The position numbers were made by a program, and so were the translations under genes. A stretch of DNA of 64,000 nt from Calothrix sp. NIES-2098 (GTDB lineage Bacteria; Cyanobacteriota; Cyanobacteriia; Cyanobacteriales; Nostocaceae). Each line of letters begins with the position of its first letter. The first letter of the stretch is position 1. The notes under the pieces are model-generated. The model made no database searches. It was not told the DNA's origin and worked only from the letters and a program-made list of their open reading frames with translations. The stretch is from positions 3,532,001 to 3,596,000 of the forward strand of contig AP018172.1 of NCBI GenBank assembly GCA_002368175.1, written 5' to 3'. Below, one piece after another: positions 1 to 9,932 of this stretch.

Positions 1-249
1 GATTCCCCACAAACCTACGCCACAGCGTACTATATCATGCAAGAAATTGGTAGGAAATAAACCAAATATATAGCCAAATCCCGCAGCATAAGCGGTAGGA
101 GATTCATTAAGCGGGATATAAGATGCGTCAGTTCCTGGTACTGAAACAAAAGCGGGGATAAATCCAGCTAAACCTAACAGTAAATAGCTAATTCCAATGC
201 CCAAAGCACAGTAACGCTCTGCCATATTTGCTGCGTTCGTGTTTTCCAT
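1..249 (-). CDS. DUF4383-family membrane protein (3' end outside window)
   Basis: The first 83 codons of a protein read leftwards off the window edge, starting at the ATG at 249. A hydrophobic segment from about residue 15 to 35 is followed by a loop, a second hydrophobic stretch and the segment NFLHDIVRCGVGLWG. An Asn-x-x-His followed by a glycine-rich helix is typical of DUF4383 integral membrane proteins. The family has no established biochemical role. The gene is truncated by the window, so neither its length nor its downstream neighbours can be judged. Family assignment is moderately sure. Confidence 0.6.
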   Translation of the reverse strand, partial: MENTNAANMAERYCALGIGISYLLLGLAGFIPAFVSVPGTDASYIPLNESPTAYAAGFGYIFGLFPTNFLHDIVRCGVGLWGI

Positions 250-1306
250 TTTCACTTTTACCTCTAATTACTGAAATTCCTCAGAGAATCCAATTTTTTA
301 ACAGCAATATCATTGCTACCAACTGCTTGAAAGAATAAACAGTAGTTCTCTCAATGCAGTTAGCTTGTGAGATGTAACACTTCCTATTCAACTTAGATTC
401 TGTAAGGTTATCTCTATCAGAAGGAGGGATTAAAAATAGAAAATTGAAGATTTGCAGATGATTAATACCTAGATAAATCTCACCTATGACTTAGACTACG
501 GTAAATCTTAAGTAAGTACAAATACCATACTTGATTGGCGATCGCACAAAATTTTAGCCACTAGAAGTAATACCAAACGAGCATTTTGACAAATAACAGG
601 TTTTTCTCGCAGGGGTGACTCTATGGTAGCAACTGGTGTCCAAGTGTCCGATTGAGGAACGAAACTCAACATCTTTGGAAGTTAGTTGGCTTTCACTACC
701 CTGCGGAAAGCCACTTTTATGTCTATACAAGGGAAGAAGTTGTTTTAGGATTGCTGAATTAGTGTTCTAAAGTCAAAGCCCCACACTTGCTGAACTCTTG
801 ATATACGCCACCACATCTCCCCTATTCATAGATATTTCAGCTATTTTTCCAGGCATTTGGCGTTATAGAATTTTGCGATTATAACTGAATAGTGAATTCA
901 CCACTGTCCATAAGCTGCGTTCATGAATAGGGACAGATGTCTACTCAAAGCTACGGGTTTGTCCAACTCTTCGCCCGTTAGAAAGTTACATTCAATCTAA
1001 GCCTGTCGCAAAGTATTTCAGTATGAACTACTTGTTTACTTAGATAGACACGCTAGCCTCTATTAAAAATAGTACGGTGAAACATGGTCATTATTAAATA
1101 TTAAATAACCTTATTTTTTTCAGTATCCAAGGCAAGTGATGCCAATGTTTAGCTCCCTAAATCCTTGCATTTATTAGCTTGGAGTATTTTTGTCTGCCAA
1201 AACCACAAAAATCGTCTTTGTTCATCTTGTATTTATAAATACTTTAATATAGGATGAATCATCCCTAGAGTAACGTTATATTTTTTTAAAGTGTGAGGAA
1301 TTTACT
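250..1306. other. Long intergenic region between divergent genes
   Basis: About 1 kb with no convincing coding potential in either direction and stop codons in all frames. It contains one HIP1 site near 538 and an 8-bp hairpin at 687-713 (TGGCTTTC/GAAAGCCA) followed by CTTTTAT, which could terminate a short plus-strand transcript. Just upstream of the SLH gene lies a small hairpin with GGATG/CATCC arms near 1252-1264. It should hold the promoters of the DUF4383 gene and of the SLH gene. Confidence 0.5.
687..720 (+). terminator. Hairpin followed by T-rich run, orphan terminator-like element
   Basis: Arms TGGCTTTC (687-694) and GAAAGCCA (706-713) form a perfect 8-bp stem with an 11-nt loop, followed by CTTTTAT. 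No plus-strand gene ends nearby, so if it works it would end an unannotated small RNA or leader. Seen in sequence; function inferred. Confidence 0.3.
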
Positions 1307-3148
1307 GTGGCGAAAGGAAACTTAATAAGTATATTAGTGCTCGATAAAGTACCGTATATTTTCTCAGGTTTAGCAAAAACTTTAGTAACTAGTCTGTTGT
1401 TGACTACAGCTATGTCCACACATTCCGCAGTTGCTAAAGAGAAGTTGATAGTTGACAATCCCGGTACTGATTCCAATTTTGCGGAAACACCACAAAATGA
1501 TTCTGCCACTTTTGTAAGTGTTGCAGAGCAAGATATAAACTGGAAACAAGTAATTGTAGAAGATCCCAATCCCGACGTTGAATTCAGTTCTTTGCAGACA
1601 CCACAAGAATTTGCTGCCAATGATGATGTTGTGGCAAAGCACAATGCTAACTTCAAGCAAAAACTGGTTGTTGCCCAAAATATAGACCCGAGGAATAAGC
1701 AAAAACAACCTCAGTTAATTGCACAAACAGATTCTTCTAGTGCTGGGGGCAATACCTATGCTCAACAGATAGCGCTATCAGATATTCAAGGTAATTGGGC
1801 TCAAACTTTCATTGAATTTTTGAACCAACGAGGGATTATTGAGGGATTTCCGGATGGTACTTTTCGTCCAGACGAACCAGTAACACGCGCTCAGTTTGCA
1901 GCCATGCTTCGGAAAGCTTTTGCGAAAGCTCCTGTCCGCAATGCTATTCAATTTGTAGATCTGCCTGCCAATTATTGGGGTACAGATGCCATCGAAGCAG
2001 CCTACAAGAGCGGTTTTTTAGAAGGATATCCTGGCAATATCTTTAAGCCTGACCAAAATATCCCTCGCGTTCAAGCATTGGTTTCTTTAGCTACCGGTCT
2101 GAATCTTGCTGCCGACACGCCAATGCCAACGGTTTTGAATACCTATTTTCAGGATGCTTCTCAAATTCCTGATTATGCTCTTAAACAAGTCACTGGTGCT
2201 TTAGAGAGCAATTTGATTGTCAATTATCCCAACGTACAAATTCTCAATCCGAATCAGGTAGCCACTAGGGCAGATGTAGCAGCGTTTATTTATCAAGCTT
2301 TGGTCAAGAGTGGCAATGCTCCGGCTCTAACAGCTTCTGAAACTGCAACTCAATATATTGTCGGTTACAAACCATCAGATAATGTCGCTCAAAAACCACC
2401 TTCATTGGAAGAGTTACGACAAAGTTATCGCGTTCCATCACTAACCTCACAAGAAATCAGGACACTCACGTCAGGAATTGTAAGTATACCTGGCTCATCT
2501 GTGACGAGTCCTACTGCGTTCGGTGCAGAATTTGGTGATGTTTTCGCTGGTTTTAGTTACCAATCGAGGACACGCTTTTATGCTCATAGAGATGATGGTG
2601 GAGCAGTGTTTGGGTTTGGATTGGGAGAACGGCAAAAAGTAGCTTTAGAAGTTGCAGTTTCCTCTTTCTCCACTTTTAGGCAAGGTTTTTTTGAGAATGG
2701 TGGTGTTAGCTTCAAGCTTCACCATTCATTTTCCAATGGCTTGGCGATCGCTGCTGGGGTAGAGAATGCAATTATGTTTGGTTCTCCGGATGCTGGAAGC
2801 AGTGTCTATGGTGTTGTTAGTAAAATCTTTCCGTTGAAAGACGACCCGACCAAACCATTTAGCTCTGTTACTGTGTCTTTGGGTGTAGGGGGTGGTCGTT
2901 TTCGCTCAGAACAAGATGTAAAACAAGGCGTAGACTCAGTTAATGTCTTTGGCAGTGTGGGGTTAAGAGTGCTTGAACCGATATCCTTAATTGCAGACTG
3001 GACAGGTCAAGATTTGACAGTAGGTACTTCCATTGCCCCTTTCCGAAGTTTTCCTATGGTTATTACTCCAGCTGTAGCTGATATTACAGGCAATGCTGGT
3101 GATGGTGCTAGATTTATTCTAGGAGTGGGTTTTGGCTATTCTTTCTAA
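1307..3148 (+). CDS. SLH-domain envelope protein with C-terminal beta-barrel-like region
   Basis: A 613-residue exported protein, GTG start at 1307. The N-terminus has a long n-region, a hydrophobic core (about 27-37) and a plausible signal-peptidase site after AVA at 43. Residues 44-125 contain two related segments built around VDNPGTD and VEDPNPD, an internal duplication. Three S-layer homology domains follow at about 157-204, 214-266 and 278-334, with GFPDGTFRPDEPVTRAQ in the first. SLH domains bind peptidoglycan-linked polymers. Residues 400-613 are rich in Gly and alternating hydrophobic residues and end in Phe, as outer-membrane beta-barrels do. It is therefore probably an outer-membrane protein tethered to the cell wall, but it lacks recognisable OprB porin features. 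The next gene starts 22 bp downstream and is probably co-transcribed. Confidence 0.75.
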   Translation: MAKGNLISILVLDKVPYIFSGLAKTLVTSLLLTTAMSTHSAVAKEKLIVDNPGTDSNFAETPQNDSATFVSVAEQDINWKQVIVEDPNPDVEFSSLQTPQEFAANDDVVAKHNANFKQKLVVAQNIDPRNKQKQPQLIAQTDSSSAGGNTYAQQIALSDIQGNWAQTFIEFLNQRGIIEGFPDGTFRPDEPVTRAQFAAMLRKAFAKAPVRNAIQFVDLPANYWGTDAIEAAYKSGFLEGYPGNIFKPDQNIPRVQALVSLATGLNLAADTPMPTVLNTYFQDASQIPDYALKQVTGALESNLIVNYPNVQILNPNQVATRADVAAFIYQALVKSGNAPALTASETATQYIVGYKPSDNVAQKPPSLEELRQSYRVPSLTSQEIRTLTSGIVSIPGSSVTSPTAFGAEFGDVFAGFSYQSRTRFYAHRDDGGAVFGFGLGERQKVALEVAVSSFSTFRQGFFENGGVSFKLHHSFSNGLAIAAGVENAIMFGSPDAGSSVYGVVSKIFPLKDDPTKPFSSVTVSLGVGGGRFRSEQDVKQGVDSVNVFGSVGLRVLEPISLIADWTGQDLTVGTSIAPFRSFPMVITPAVADITGNAGDGARFILGVGFGYSF

Positions 3149-3170
3149 ATCCATTGACATAAACAGAATC

Positions 3171-3893
3171 ATGAATATTAAACATTTTCCATATCATCTA
3201 AGTCTGAGCTTTACTTTTGCATTGGCTTTAATAATTTGCCAAACATCGCAGCCAGCTTCTGCTCAAACCAACAATTTCTCAGATAGCACAAGTAATATTC
3301 TGACAACTGGCGACATCACAGGTGGTACTTTTTACCAATATCCATCGACTAATTCTGGTGAGCCGATTACAGGAGTAGTATTTAAATCTTCTTCTGTTCA
3401 AGCAGCTGTCAATAACGCTGCTGTTGATATAGTTGGGAAGCTGAGTATAAATGGCTTAACTTCACCAACAGGGCAACCGATCCCTTCAGAGACGCAACAG
3501 AATTTACGGAGTGTTTTAACAGGATCGGAATGCGTGCCAAGTACAAACGGAAATCTTACACAAAGTACAGCACCAGGTAATAGTGAAAATACAAACGCAT
3601 GTACTGGACAAATTACAGCTGCATTAAGTAGTGTTCAAGGAAATGCTGGATTGGAGCGAGTTCAGCAACTAGCCAAGAAACTACAAGGTTTGTTAAAAAC
3701 TAATTCATCTAAACAAACTGAGTTGGCAAATGGTCGAGTCAATGCAATTCGATTAATAGATGTTGTGAATGCTTACAACGATTTAATTGATAATAGCTCG
3801 GCAGAGTTTCTAAATAATCCACCACCTGAACTACAAGCTATTCAGGCAGTGCTGTTGCAATTAGTGAGTAGTGTATCAGCAGCGAATCGGTGA
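3171..3893 (+). CDS. Secreted protein of unknown function
   Basis: A 240-residue protein. I chose the ATG at 3171 because it opens directly into a signal peptide (hydrophobic core about residues 10-23, cleavage after QPASA), whereas an in-frame TTG at 3132 would add a hydrophilic leader overlapping the SLH gene. The mature part is rich in Asn, Ser, Thr and Gln, has two cysteines (in GSECVPS and NACTGQ) that could form a disulphide, and ends in a helical region containing RVQQLAKKLQGLL. I do not recognise the family. Its position 22 bp behind the SLH-barrel gene suggests an envelope role, perhaps as a partner. This is inferred from context only. Confidence 0.6.
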   Translation: MNIKHFPYHLSLSFTFALALIICQTSQPASAQTNNFSDSTSNILTTGDITGGTFYQYPSTNSGEPITGVVFKSSSVQAAVNNAAVDIVGKLSINGLTSPTGQPIPSETQQNLRSVLTGSECVPSTNGNLTQSTAPGNSENTNACTGQITAALSSVQGNAGLERVQQLAKKLQGLLKTNSSKQTELANGRVNAIRLIDVVNAYNDLIDNSSAEFLNNPPPELQAIQAVLLQLVSSVSAANR

Positions 3894-4123
3894 TTTGCCA
3901 ATAGCGTTCAAGGCTGAAGTTGGCTCTGCAAATGTACTTGCATAGACACAATAGCCCATCATTACAATGGTTTCAATTGTTGAGTCAAAACTGCGTAGCC
4001 TATGTAAGTTCCTGATGCCTGTAAGCTTCCTTTCAAGTTGCCGCAGGCATCGTTAATCATGTTGAATCGACTGCTGCGATTATTGTTTTTTGAGACTTAC
4101 AAAATTAAGTTACTTCTAGCTTA

Positions 4124-6589
4124 TTAAATCTCAGCCACAACATCTGATAGCCCATCGGAAACCAGAAATCCGTTACTAGCAAGGCTACTATTAATAATTT
4201 CTGGTTGAGAACTATAGTCATTAAATAATGGCAATAAATTTTCATTTAAGTGCATCGATTGCAAACAAGTATTGATGCTAGAAACTGCTAAATTATAGGC
4301 TGCTATTTTTTGTGTAACTAGACTTAATAAGCGTTGATTATTGAGAATTTTATCCTCAGCTTCCTGTTCTAGCGTTTTTTCTAGATAAATCCGTGCATTT
4401 GGATATTGCTGTAATATATCTTCTGCTTGCTTTTGCGCCATTTCTAACAACTGATTTTTCAGGATTTGATTGATAGTTTGGCGGAAAGATTTACGAATAG
4501 TTTGGGAGACTTTTGGTTCAAAATCTAACTTCAATAATTGCATAATTGCGGGTTCTGCTTCTACCATACTTTCACAGTCATAACCTTGAGAAGTTTGTTG
4601 CAGTGTCTGACGAAATTGATATATAGAAAAAGTACCTTCATCGTAAAATCTAGGACTTTCTCTGACAAAGCGATCGCACTCTACACTGGCTGCACTTACC
4701 AAAGCTTGAGAAACCATTTTTTCGACAATTTTTACTTCTTGTTCAATACCGCCATCATGGCCTAACAAACGATACAATTGACGATAATATTCTGATTTAC
4801 GAATCTTTTCCATTAGTTGCTGAAAAAGATTGGCTACTAACTGCTGAGAAGAAACTATCAAAATATCTTCTAACTGATTAGCTAAATAATAAAATGCCTC
4901 GACTAAAATAGCAATTAAAGGTGCAGTCGCATTGCGAGGATGGCTGAGAGTTGCGCGTCGATAAGCATCGGCAACAGAAAAGGTATCTAACAACTCATCT
5001 AAACGGCGAATCATCCGTGATTGCAATTGCCGAAAATCTGCTTCAAAATCATCACAAGTATTATTAATTACTAAATTTACTTCTTCTGTAATATGCTGGG
5101 TGAAGTCTTTAGCAACTTGCTGTAATTGCTGGTTGAGGCGTTGCAATTCATGCACTTTCATGGTTTCAATTTCGCGCGGTTGGCTATCTAAATCTTGATA
5201 TACCGCTTGATAATGCTTTTTTAATTGAATACAAATATCTTGCAAATCCTCAGCGAGATTTTGAAACAGTTGCGGGCGTTTCTCTTCTGTAAGATAGCGA
5301 GTAATCGCAGTTCTAAATTCTTCAATTCCACTATCTTGAATTAGCTGATTAATTAGTAGCGTACCCTGTTCGGATAAGATTCTGACAAAATTTTCATTAG
5401 GAGTTTCAAAGCTATTAACAGAAATCCGAAACTTACTAGCTGACAATTTACCAGAGTTAGCACAGTAGCGATTAAACTCACTGACAAATTGTGGGGTTTC
5501 TTCTTTTCCATCTGACACTTTAACAGTGGTAGCAAAGATAGAATCTAAGCCAAATCTATCTTTTGCAGTTGTCTGTTTAATTTGGCTGCCGTAAAATCCT
5601 AGTAAACCACTGGTTTTATAAACCCTATTGGTATCTCGAAATTGTCCGTTAATTAAATCGTCTAATCGTTGCCTTAGCTGGGCATTATACCAAGTTTCAT
5701 CGATGCGGTTAAAGACATAAAAAACGCGATCGCGGATTCCGCCATTCCTTCTTGTTGTTTCTAAAAGTTCCGTTTCTTCTTTTGTCATATCGCCAGCAGC
5801 AGCAGGTTTGAGTACACACACTACAGCCGAAGTATCGGGATGTTGAATTTTTTGATAAGTTAGTAGCGCATCTTTTTCTACAGGTGCATCAATCCCTGGC
5901 GTATCGATGATGACGTTACCATCTTCTAATAGAGGATGGTTACAATAATATTCAATTCGTTTTAAAACAGCGCTGTTACTACCACGACGTGCATAACTAG
6001 CAGCTTCCTTGATATTGGAGAAATTAAATTGCTCCATTGAATATGTAGCATTATTAACTGTATGAATATGTTGGCGATTTACTACATATCCTTCAAGCAA
6101 TAACATTAACGCCTTTGCTTGTTTTGCACGTTCCGATTTACTTTCACCACCCTCTTGCTGAAGAATCGCTTGACAACCTTGGTTAAGTAAATTGATGATA
6201 TCAGATTGATTAATATTCGCTACTGTTTTAAATCCTAGTTGTTGACATAAAGAAACTGCTTGCTCGCGAATCTCTGTTTCACTCAAAAATGTTAAAATAA
6301 CACGTTCTCTATCTACTTCTGCATATTCAACTTTGCACTCTGTACCTGTAGCGTGTCCTTCTGCACTGTATAGCAATTCCCTTTCTAAAAGTGCGTTAAT
6401 CAGCATTGATTTACCTGCACTAAATGCACCTGCAAATACAATTTCAAATCGAGGAGAAATTGCTTTACCTAGAGAAGTTTGTACGGGTGTAATATCATAA
6501 GAACGTAGTGTAGGTTCTTGGTGTAAAAGATGTAATATATACTCAACTTGTTCTTTTAAATTTTGGCAATGAAGCGACAAGTCTGACAT
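4124..6589 (-). CDS. Bacterial dynamin-like GTPase
   Basis: An 821-residue dynamin-superfamily GTPase. The P-loop GAFSAGKS is at 54-61, a switch I threonine lies in ATGTECKVEY (about 80-89), the G3 motif DTPGIDAP is near 228, and the G4-like NRID is near 293. Long coiled-coil/helical middle and C-terminal parts (about 420-780) correspond to the stalk and membrane-interacting regions of bacterial dynamin-like proteins. Such proteins remodel membranes, and the best-studied one is from Nostoc punctiforme. This protein is longer than that example. It is a single gene without an adjacent second dynamin and is divergent from the PPC-domain gene. GTPase assignment is sure; the membrane role is inferred from the family. 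Confidence 0.85.
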   Translation of the reverse strand: MSDLSLHCQNLKEQVEYILHLLHQEPTLRSYDITPVQTSLGKAISPRFEIVFAGAFSAGKSMLINALLERELLYSAEGHATGTECKVEYAEVDRERVILTFLSETEIREQAVSLCQQLGFKTVANINQSDIINLLNQGCQAILQQEGGESKSERAKQAKALMLLLEGYVVNRQHIHTVNNATYSMEQFNFSNIKEAASYARRGSNSAVLKRIEYYCNHPLLEDGNVIIDTPGIDAPVEKDALLTYQKIQHPDTSAVVCVLKPAAAGDMTKEETELLETTRRNGGIRDRVFYVFNRIDETWYNAQLRQRLDDLINGQFRDTNRVYKTSGLLGFYGSQIKQTTAKDRFGLDSIFATTVKVSDGKEETPQFVSEFNRYCANSGKLSASKFRISVNSFETPNENFVRILSEQGTLLINQLIQDSGIEEFRTAITRYLTEEKRPQLFQNLAEDLQDICIQLKKHYQAVYQDLDSQPREIETMKVHELQRLNQQLQQVAKDFTQHITEEVNLVINNTCDDFEADFRQLQSRMIRRLDELLDTFSVADAYRRATLSHPRNATAPLIAILVEAFYYLANQLEDILIVSSQQLVANLFQQLMEKIRKSEYYRQLYRLLGHDGGIEQEVKIVEKMVSQALVSAASVECDRFVRESPRFYDEGTFSIYQFRQTLQQTSQGYDCESMVEAEPAIMQLLKLDFEPKVSQTIRKSFRQTINQILKNQLLEMAQKQAEDILQQYPNARIYLEKTLEQEAEDKILNNQRLLSLVTQKIAAYNLAVSSINTCLQSMHLNENLLPLFNDYSSQPEIINSSLASNGFLVSDGLSDVVAEI

Positions 6590-6697
6590 ATTTTGTATCC
6601 TGAGGATATTTTATGTATATGCTATTAAATTTTGTATCGAAAATAAAACGGTATAATCACTGATAAACCTATCTAATCCTTTATTAGCAATAAAATT

Positions 6698-7090
6698 ATG
6701 AAACTATTTGCAATTAGGCTTAAACCCAATGAAGATTTAAGACAAAGCCTCAAGAATTTTGCTATTCAACAGAGTATACAAGCGGGTTTTATATTAAGTG
6801 CGATCGGTAGTTTGCAGCAAGCAAATATTCGCTTTGCCAATCAAGAGAATAGTACAGTTTTAAATGAGAAGTTTGAAATACTTTCTCTTCAAGGAACAAT
6901 AGCTAATACCGGGGTGCATTTGCATATTGCGATCGCAGATCGAGAAGGTAAAACAATTGGCGGACATCTCGATAATGGATGCATTATCTACACAACTGCT
7001 GAAATAGTTATTGGTACAACTGAAAAGTTTAGTTTTAAGAGGATTTTTGATGAGCAGACGGGGTATCAAGAATTAGAGATTGAAGTGTAA
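6698..7090 (+). CDS. PPC/DUF296-domain protein
   Basis: A 130-residue protein consisting of a single PPC (DUF296) domain: MKLFAIRLKPNEDL at the start, a GxIxxAIGS-like segment near 33-37, and the core GVHLHIAIADREG followed by GGHLDNG. The His residues of these last two segments are the usual metal-site residues of the fold. In plants the domain accompanies AT-hooks; bacterial stand-alone copies are trimeric and of uncertain function, although they are often annotated as DNA-binding. No AT-hook is present here. The gene is divergent from the dynamin gene and converges on the RNA methyltransferase gene, 17 bp away. Confidence 0.75.
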   Translation: MKLFAIRLKPNEDLRQSLKNFAIQQSIQAGFILSAIGSLQQANIRFANQENSTVLNEKFEILSLQGTIANTGVHLHIAIADREGKTIGGHLDNGCIIYTTAEIVIGTTEKFSFKRIFDEQTGYQELEIEV

Positions 7091-7107
7091 AGTAGTGCCG
7101 AGAATAT

Positions 7108-8061
7108 TTATGATATTGATCTAAAACCGAGTTGACGATAAATATCTTCATCTACTTGTTTAGGCTCGCCTTCTTCTGTATTTTTAAAAAGCACTGTGAA
7201 CGCACCAGCGCCTAGTCTATCTTGAGGGAAGAGTCGATAAGATGGGATTTCTATTAAATGCGATTGATATTCTTGTAAATGGCTAATAGGTACTGGCTGA
7301 AATTGGGGAAAGCGTTGTAAAAACCATTCGCAAACTTCCTCGTTTTCTTCAGGGGAGTAAGTACAAGTCATATAAGCAAGATAGCCTTGAGGTGCAACAA
7401 TTTGAGCAGAGTTAGCTATAATTCGTTTTTGACGATTGGCACATTTATTAATGTTAGTTGGATGGAAACATCCTGGTGCTGTTTCTCCTTTAGCTAGTAA
7501 AGATTGCCCAGTACAAGGAGCATCTACGAGAACTAAATCGCTAGATAAAGGTATAGCTTCAGCAAAGATACTAGAATCTCGATTAGCTACAAAACTAGGT
7601 TTTATTTGGCAACGTTTTAAGTTAGAAATTAGCATTCCTAAGCGTTTACCAATTACTTCATTGCTGATAAGTAAATCGGGCTGCAATGCTTTCCACGCAA
7701 AGATGCTTTTTCCACCTGGTGCCGCACACATATCAAAAATTAAATTTATTGATTGCGAAATTGCTAACAAAGTAGTAGCCGCAAATACGGAAGAAAAATC
7801 TAGACAGTAGAAATTTCCTTGGTCATGTAGTGGATGTTTACCTGGCTTTTCTCCTAAAAGTAATCTGTCTACAAATTGTGGTTGCCAATTTGTTGGTGTT
7901 TCTACAGAAAATGGTGAAATATCTGGCCTTGATTGACACCAAAGAATGCAAGGTGAGAAAGGTTGAGGATTAATTAACGCTTGAATAAATTCTTCTTGAA
8001 TATTAGGGTTTTCAAACAAACGTCGCGAGAGTTTAAGTAAGAGATTTGAAGGTTTTTCCAT
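7108..8061 (-). CDS. RsmB/NOP-family RNA (cytosine-5)-methyltransferase
   Basis: A 317-residue SAM-dependent enzyme. Motif I DMCAAPGGKS is at 110-119, motif IV DAPCTGQS at 180-187 with C183, and motif VI MTCTYSPEEN at 231-240 with C233. The two cysteines are the nucleophile and the release residue used by NOP2/RsmB/RsmF-type m5C methyltransferases. It is shorter than RsmB and lacks an N-terminal NusB-like domain, so it is a compact member whose target (rRNA or tRNA) cannot be read from the sequence. The start at 8061 gives a plausible MEKPSNLLLK N-terminus. Confidence 0.85.
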   Translation of the reverse strand: MEKPSNLLLKLSRRLFENPNIQEEFIQALINPQPFSPCILWCQSRPDISPFSVETPTNWQPQFVDRLLLGEKPGKHPLHDQGNFYCLDFSSVFAATTLLAISQSINLIFDMCAAPGGKSIFAWKALQPDLLISNEVIGKRLGMLISNLKRCQIKPSFVANRDSSIFAEAIPLSSDLVLVDAPCTGQSLLAKGETAPGCFHPTNINKCANRQKRIIANSAQIVAPQGYLAYMTCTYSPEENEEVCEWFLQRFPQFQPVPISHLQEYQSHLIEIPSYRLFPQDRLGAGAFTVLFKNTEEGEPKQVDEDIYRQLGFRSIS

Positions 8062-8166
8062 TGGGAAATGAAACTGTTATGGAAGAACAATGCCATGCCA
8101 GGGTTTGGCTGCATACTGAAAAATAATGACCGCCATTCTAATCATCGCAAAGTGCGAGCTAAATAG

Positions 8167-8189
8167 GCTTCCAGCGTTGAACTGGAAGC
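8167..8189. repeat. Perfect 8-bp hairpin upstream of the DUF2157 gene
   Basis: Arms GCTTCCAG (8167-8174) and CTGGAAGC (8182-8189) around a 7-nt loop. It lies 60 bp before the DUF2157 start and about 105 bp from the 5' end of the methyltransferase gene, in the divergent promoter region. It could be an operator, a leader hairpin or the relic of a small palindromic repeat. No T-run follows, so it is not an obvious terminator. Confidence 0.35.
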
Positions 8190-8248
8190 TGTTGCCTTTA
8201 GGGACGCATTCAAGCGTGCTAAACTACACCACTTCACGGGAGAGGGTC

Positions 8249-9685
8249 ATGATTTTAGATGATTTTCAGCGAAAAATACGCAAAGAAGCACAACTATGGA
8301 GAGACGAAGGCATAATCAGTTCCTCGCAGTATCAACAATTAGCAGACCGTTATCAATTTAACAATATCGAAGCGGCGGCGCGCGATCGCTCTCGCATGAC
8401 TGCGATCGCCATCGGTGGTATCTTGTTAATCTTAGGTGCGATCGTTTTTATCGCTGCTAGCTGGCAGGAATGGTCGCGGGATGTCAAGTTTATCATCACG
8501 ATCAGTGTGTTTTTTGCCGTAACCATCGCTGGTTTTTATACTTGGCGCGAACCCGCACTCCGCAAAGCTGAAGGTAAAAAACCACAACGCAACAAACGCA
8601 TATTAGGAGAGGCGTTGCTGATATTAGGCGCTTTTATTTTAGGCGCAAATATTTTATTGATGGCGCAAGTCTTTAATATTGCTGGTTCGACTACGGAACT
8701 ATTTCTCGCCTGGGGATTTGGTGTTTTGATAATGGCTTATAGCCTGTCCTTAAATTCCTTGGGCATTCTAGCCATTATCCTGATCCTAATTGGCTACTGG
8801 ACTGGATTAGGGGACTGGTGGTACACTCCCAACGAATTGAGTTGGGCGCGGTTAATCGTGCGACATATGCCTCTGGTGTCATGGTTGCTGTTTGTACCCT
8901 TAGCTTATGTTTGTCGATCGCGCTGGATTTTTGGAATAGCAGCCTTTGCTTTTGCTAGTTCCTTGCAATTCAACCTCAATCCTTTGCAACTACTGACTTA
9001 TTCTGATATCGCACCTTGGGTAGCATCGTTTGCTTTTGCACTTCCGCCAGCTTTATTGTGGAGTTACGATGACCTACTATTTCCCACGGTTAATTATAGA
9101 TTGTTTCAACCCCTGGCGCGGACATTAGCCTTAGTCAGTTTTGGGTTTGCCTTTTATATCTTGTCCTTCCGTTGGCAATGGCAATTTCCAGATTATGGTT
9201 ATTCGCCACCAACTACTAACAGCAACATCCTCAGAACTCTTCCTATCATTGATGTCGGGATTCTTAGTGGTTTGGCAGTTTTACAATGGTTATTTCTGCT
9301 GCGCCAACGAAACAATCCTGCACGTCGGGAAATGGTTTTTACTCTGGTTTTAGTTGGCACATTTATTGGCATCACCGCTGTAGTTCCTTTTTGGCATCAA
9401 GGTATTACCCGTATTAGCGAACTAGGAATTTTTGTCTTCAACGTCCTGCTAGCAACCTTAGCTTGGGGACTCATTCAAGAAGGATTGAAGTTAAACGATC
9501 GCCGTTCCTTCTGGGGCGGTATGCTATTGTTAACTTTACAAGTTATCAGTCGAGTTTGGGAGTACAATACAGACTTACTATTTAAGTCTCTGGTGTTTGT
9601 GATGTGCGGTTCTGTGCTAATTAGCTCTGGACTATGGTTTGAACGTCGCCTATCTGAAGCGAAAAGCAAAAAAAGTAATTCGTAA
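8249..9685 (+). CDS. DUF2157 polytopic membrane protein
   Basis: A 478-residue protein. I place the start at the ATG at 8249, preceded by GGGAGAGG, because the protein then begins with MILDDFQRKIRKEAQLWRDEG, the soluble helical head typical of DUF2157. An upstream in-frame start would add 41 residues translated through the hairpin region. After the head (about 1-60) there are many hydrophobic segments, roughly a dozen TM helices, to the C-terminus. DUF2157 proteins often neighbour DUF4401 and GDYXXLXY proteins; here a GDYXXLXY-type gene follows 247 bp downstream. Function of the family is unknown. Confidence 0.75.
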   Translation: MILDDFQRKIRKEAQLWRDEGIISSSQYQQLADRYQFNNIEAAARDRSRMTAIAIGGILLILGAIVFIAASWQEWSRDVKFIITISVFFAVTIAGFYTWREPALRKAEGKKPQRNKRILGEALLILGAFILGANILLMAQVFNIAGSTTELFLAWGFGVLIMAYSLSLNSLGILAIILILIGYWTGLGDWWYTPNELSWARLIVRHMPLVSWLLFVPLAYVCRSRWIFGIAAFAFASSLQFNLNPLQLLTYSDIAPWVASFAFALPPALLWSYDDLLFPTVNYRLFQPLARTLALVSFGFAFYILSFRWQWQFPDYGYSPPTTNSNILRTLPIIDVGILSGLAVLQWLFLLRQRNNPARREMVFTLVLVGTFIGITAVVPFWHQGITRISELGIFVFNVLLATLAWGLIQEGLKLNDRRSFWGGMLLLTLQVISRVWEYNTDLLFKSLVFVMCGSVLISSGLWFERRLSEAKSKKSNS

Positions 9686-9932
9686 TTTGTAATCGTAATT
9701 ACGAAGTTTAATTGCTTATTATTTATCTCTGCGTATTCCTATATTTACTATTTAGTACAGCACAACGGGAATCAAGATTTCATCTGACAAATTTCAAAAG
9801 CCCATAACCAAGGCATTTTGAGTTTTAAATTTTGAATTTTGAATTCCCTATAGTGGGTGTGTCTCTGCGTCAGTCCTAATTCTGGGTATTAAACCCGACT
9901 TTTGTTGTTACCCTTCTTTTAGGACTACGGCC

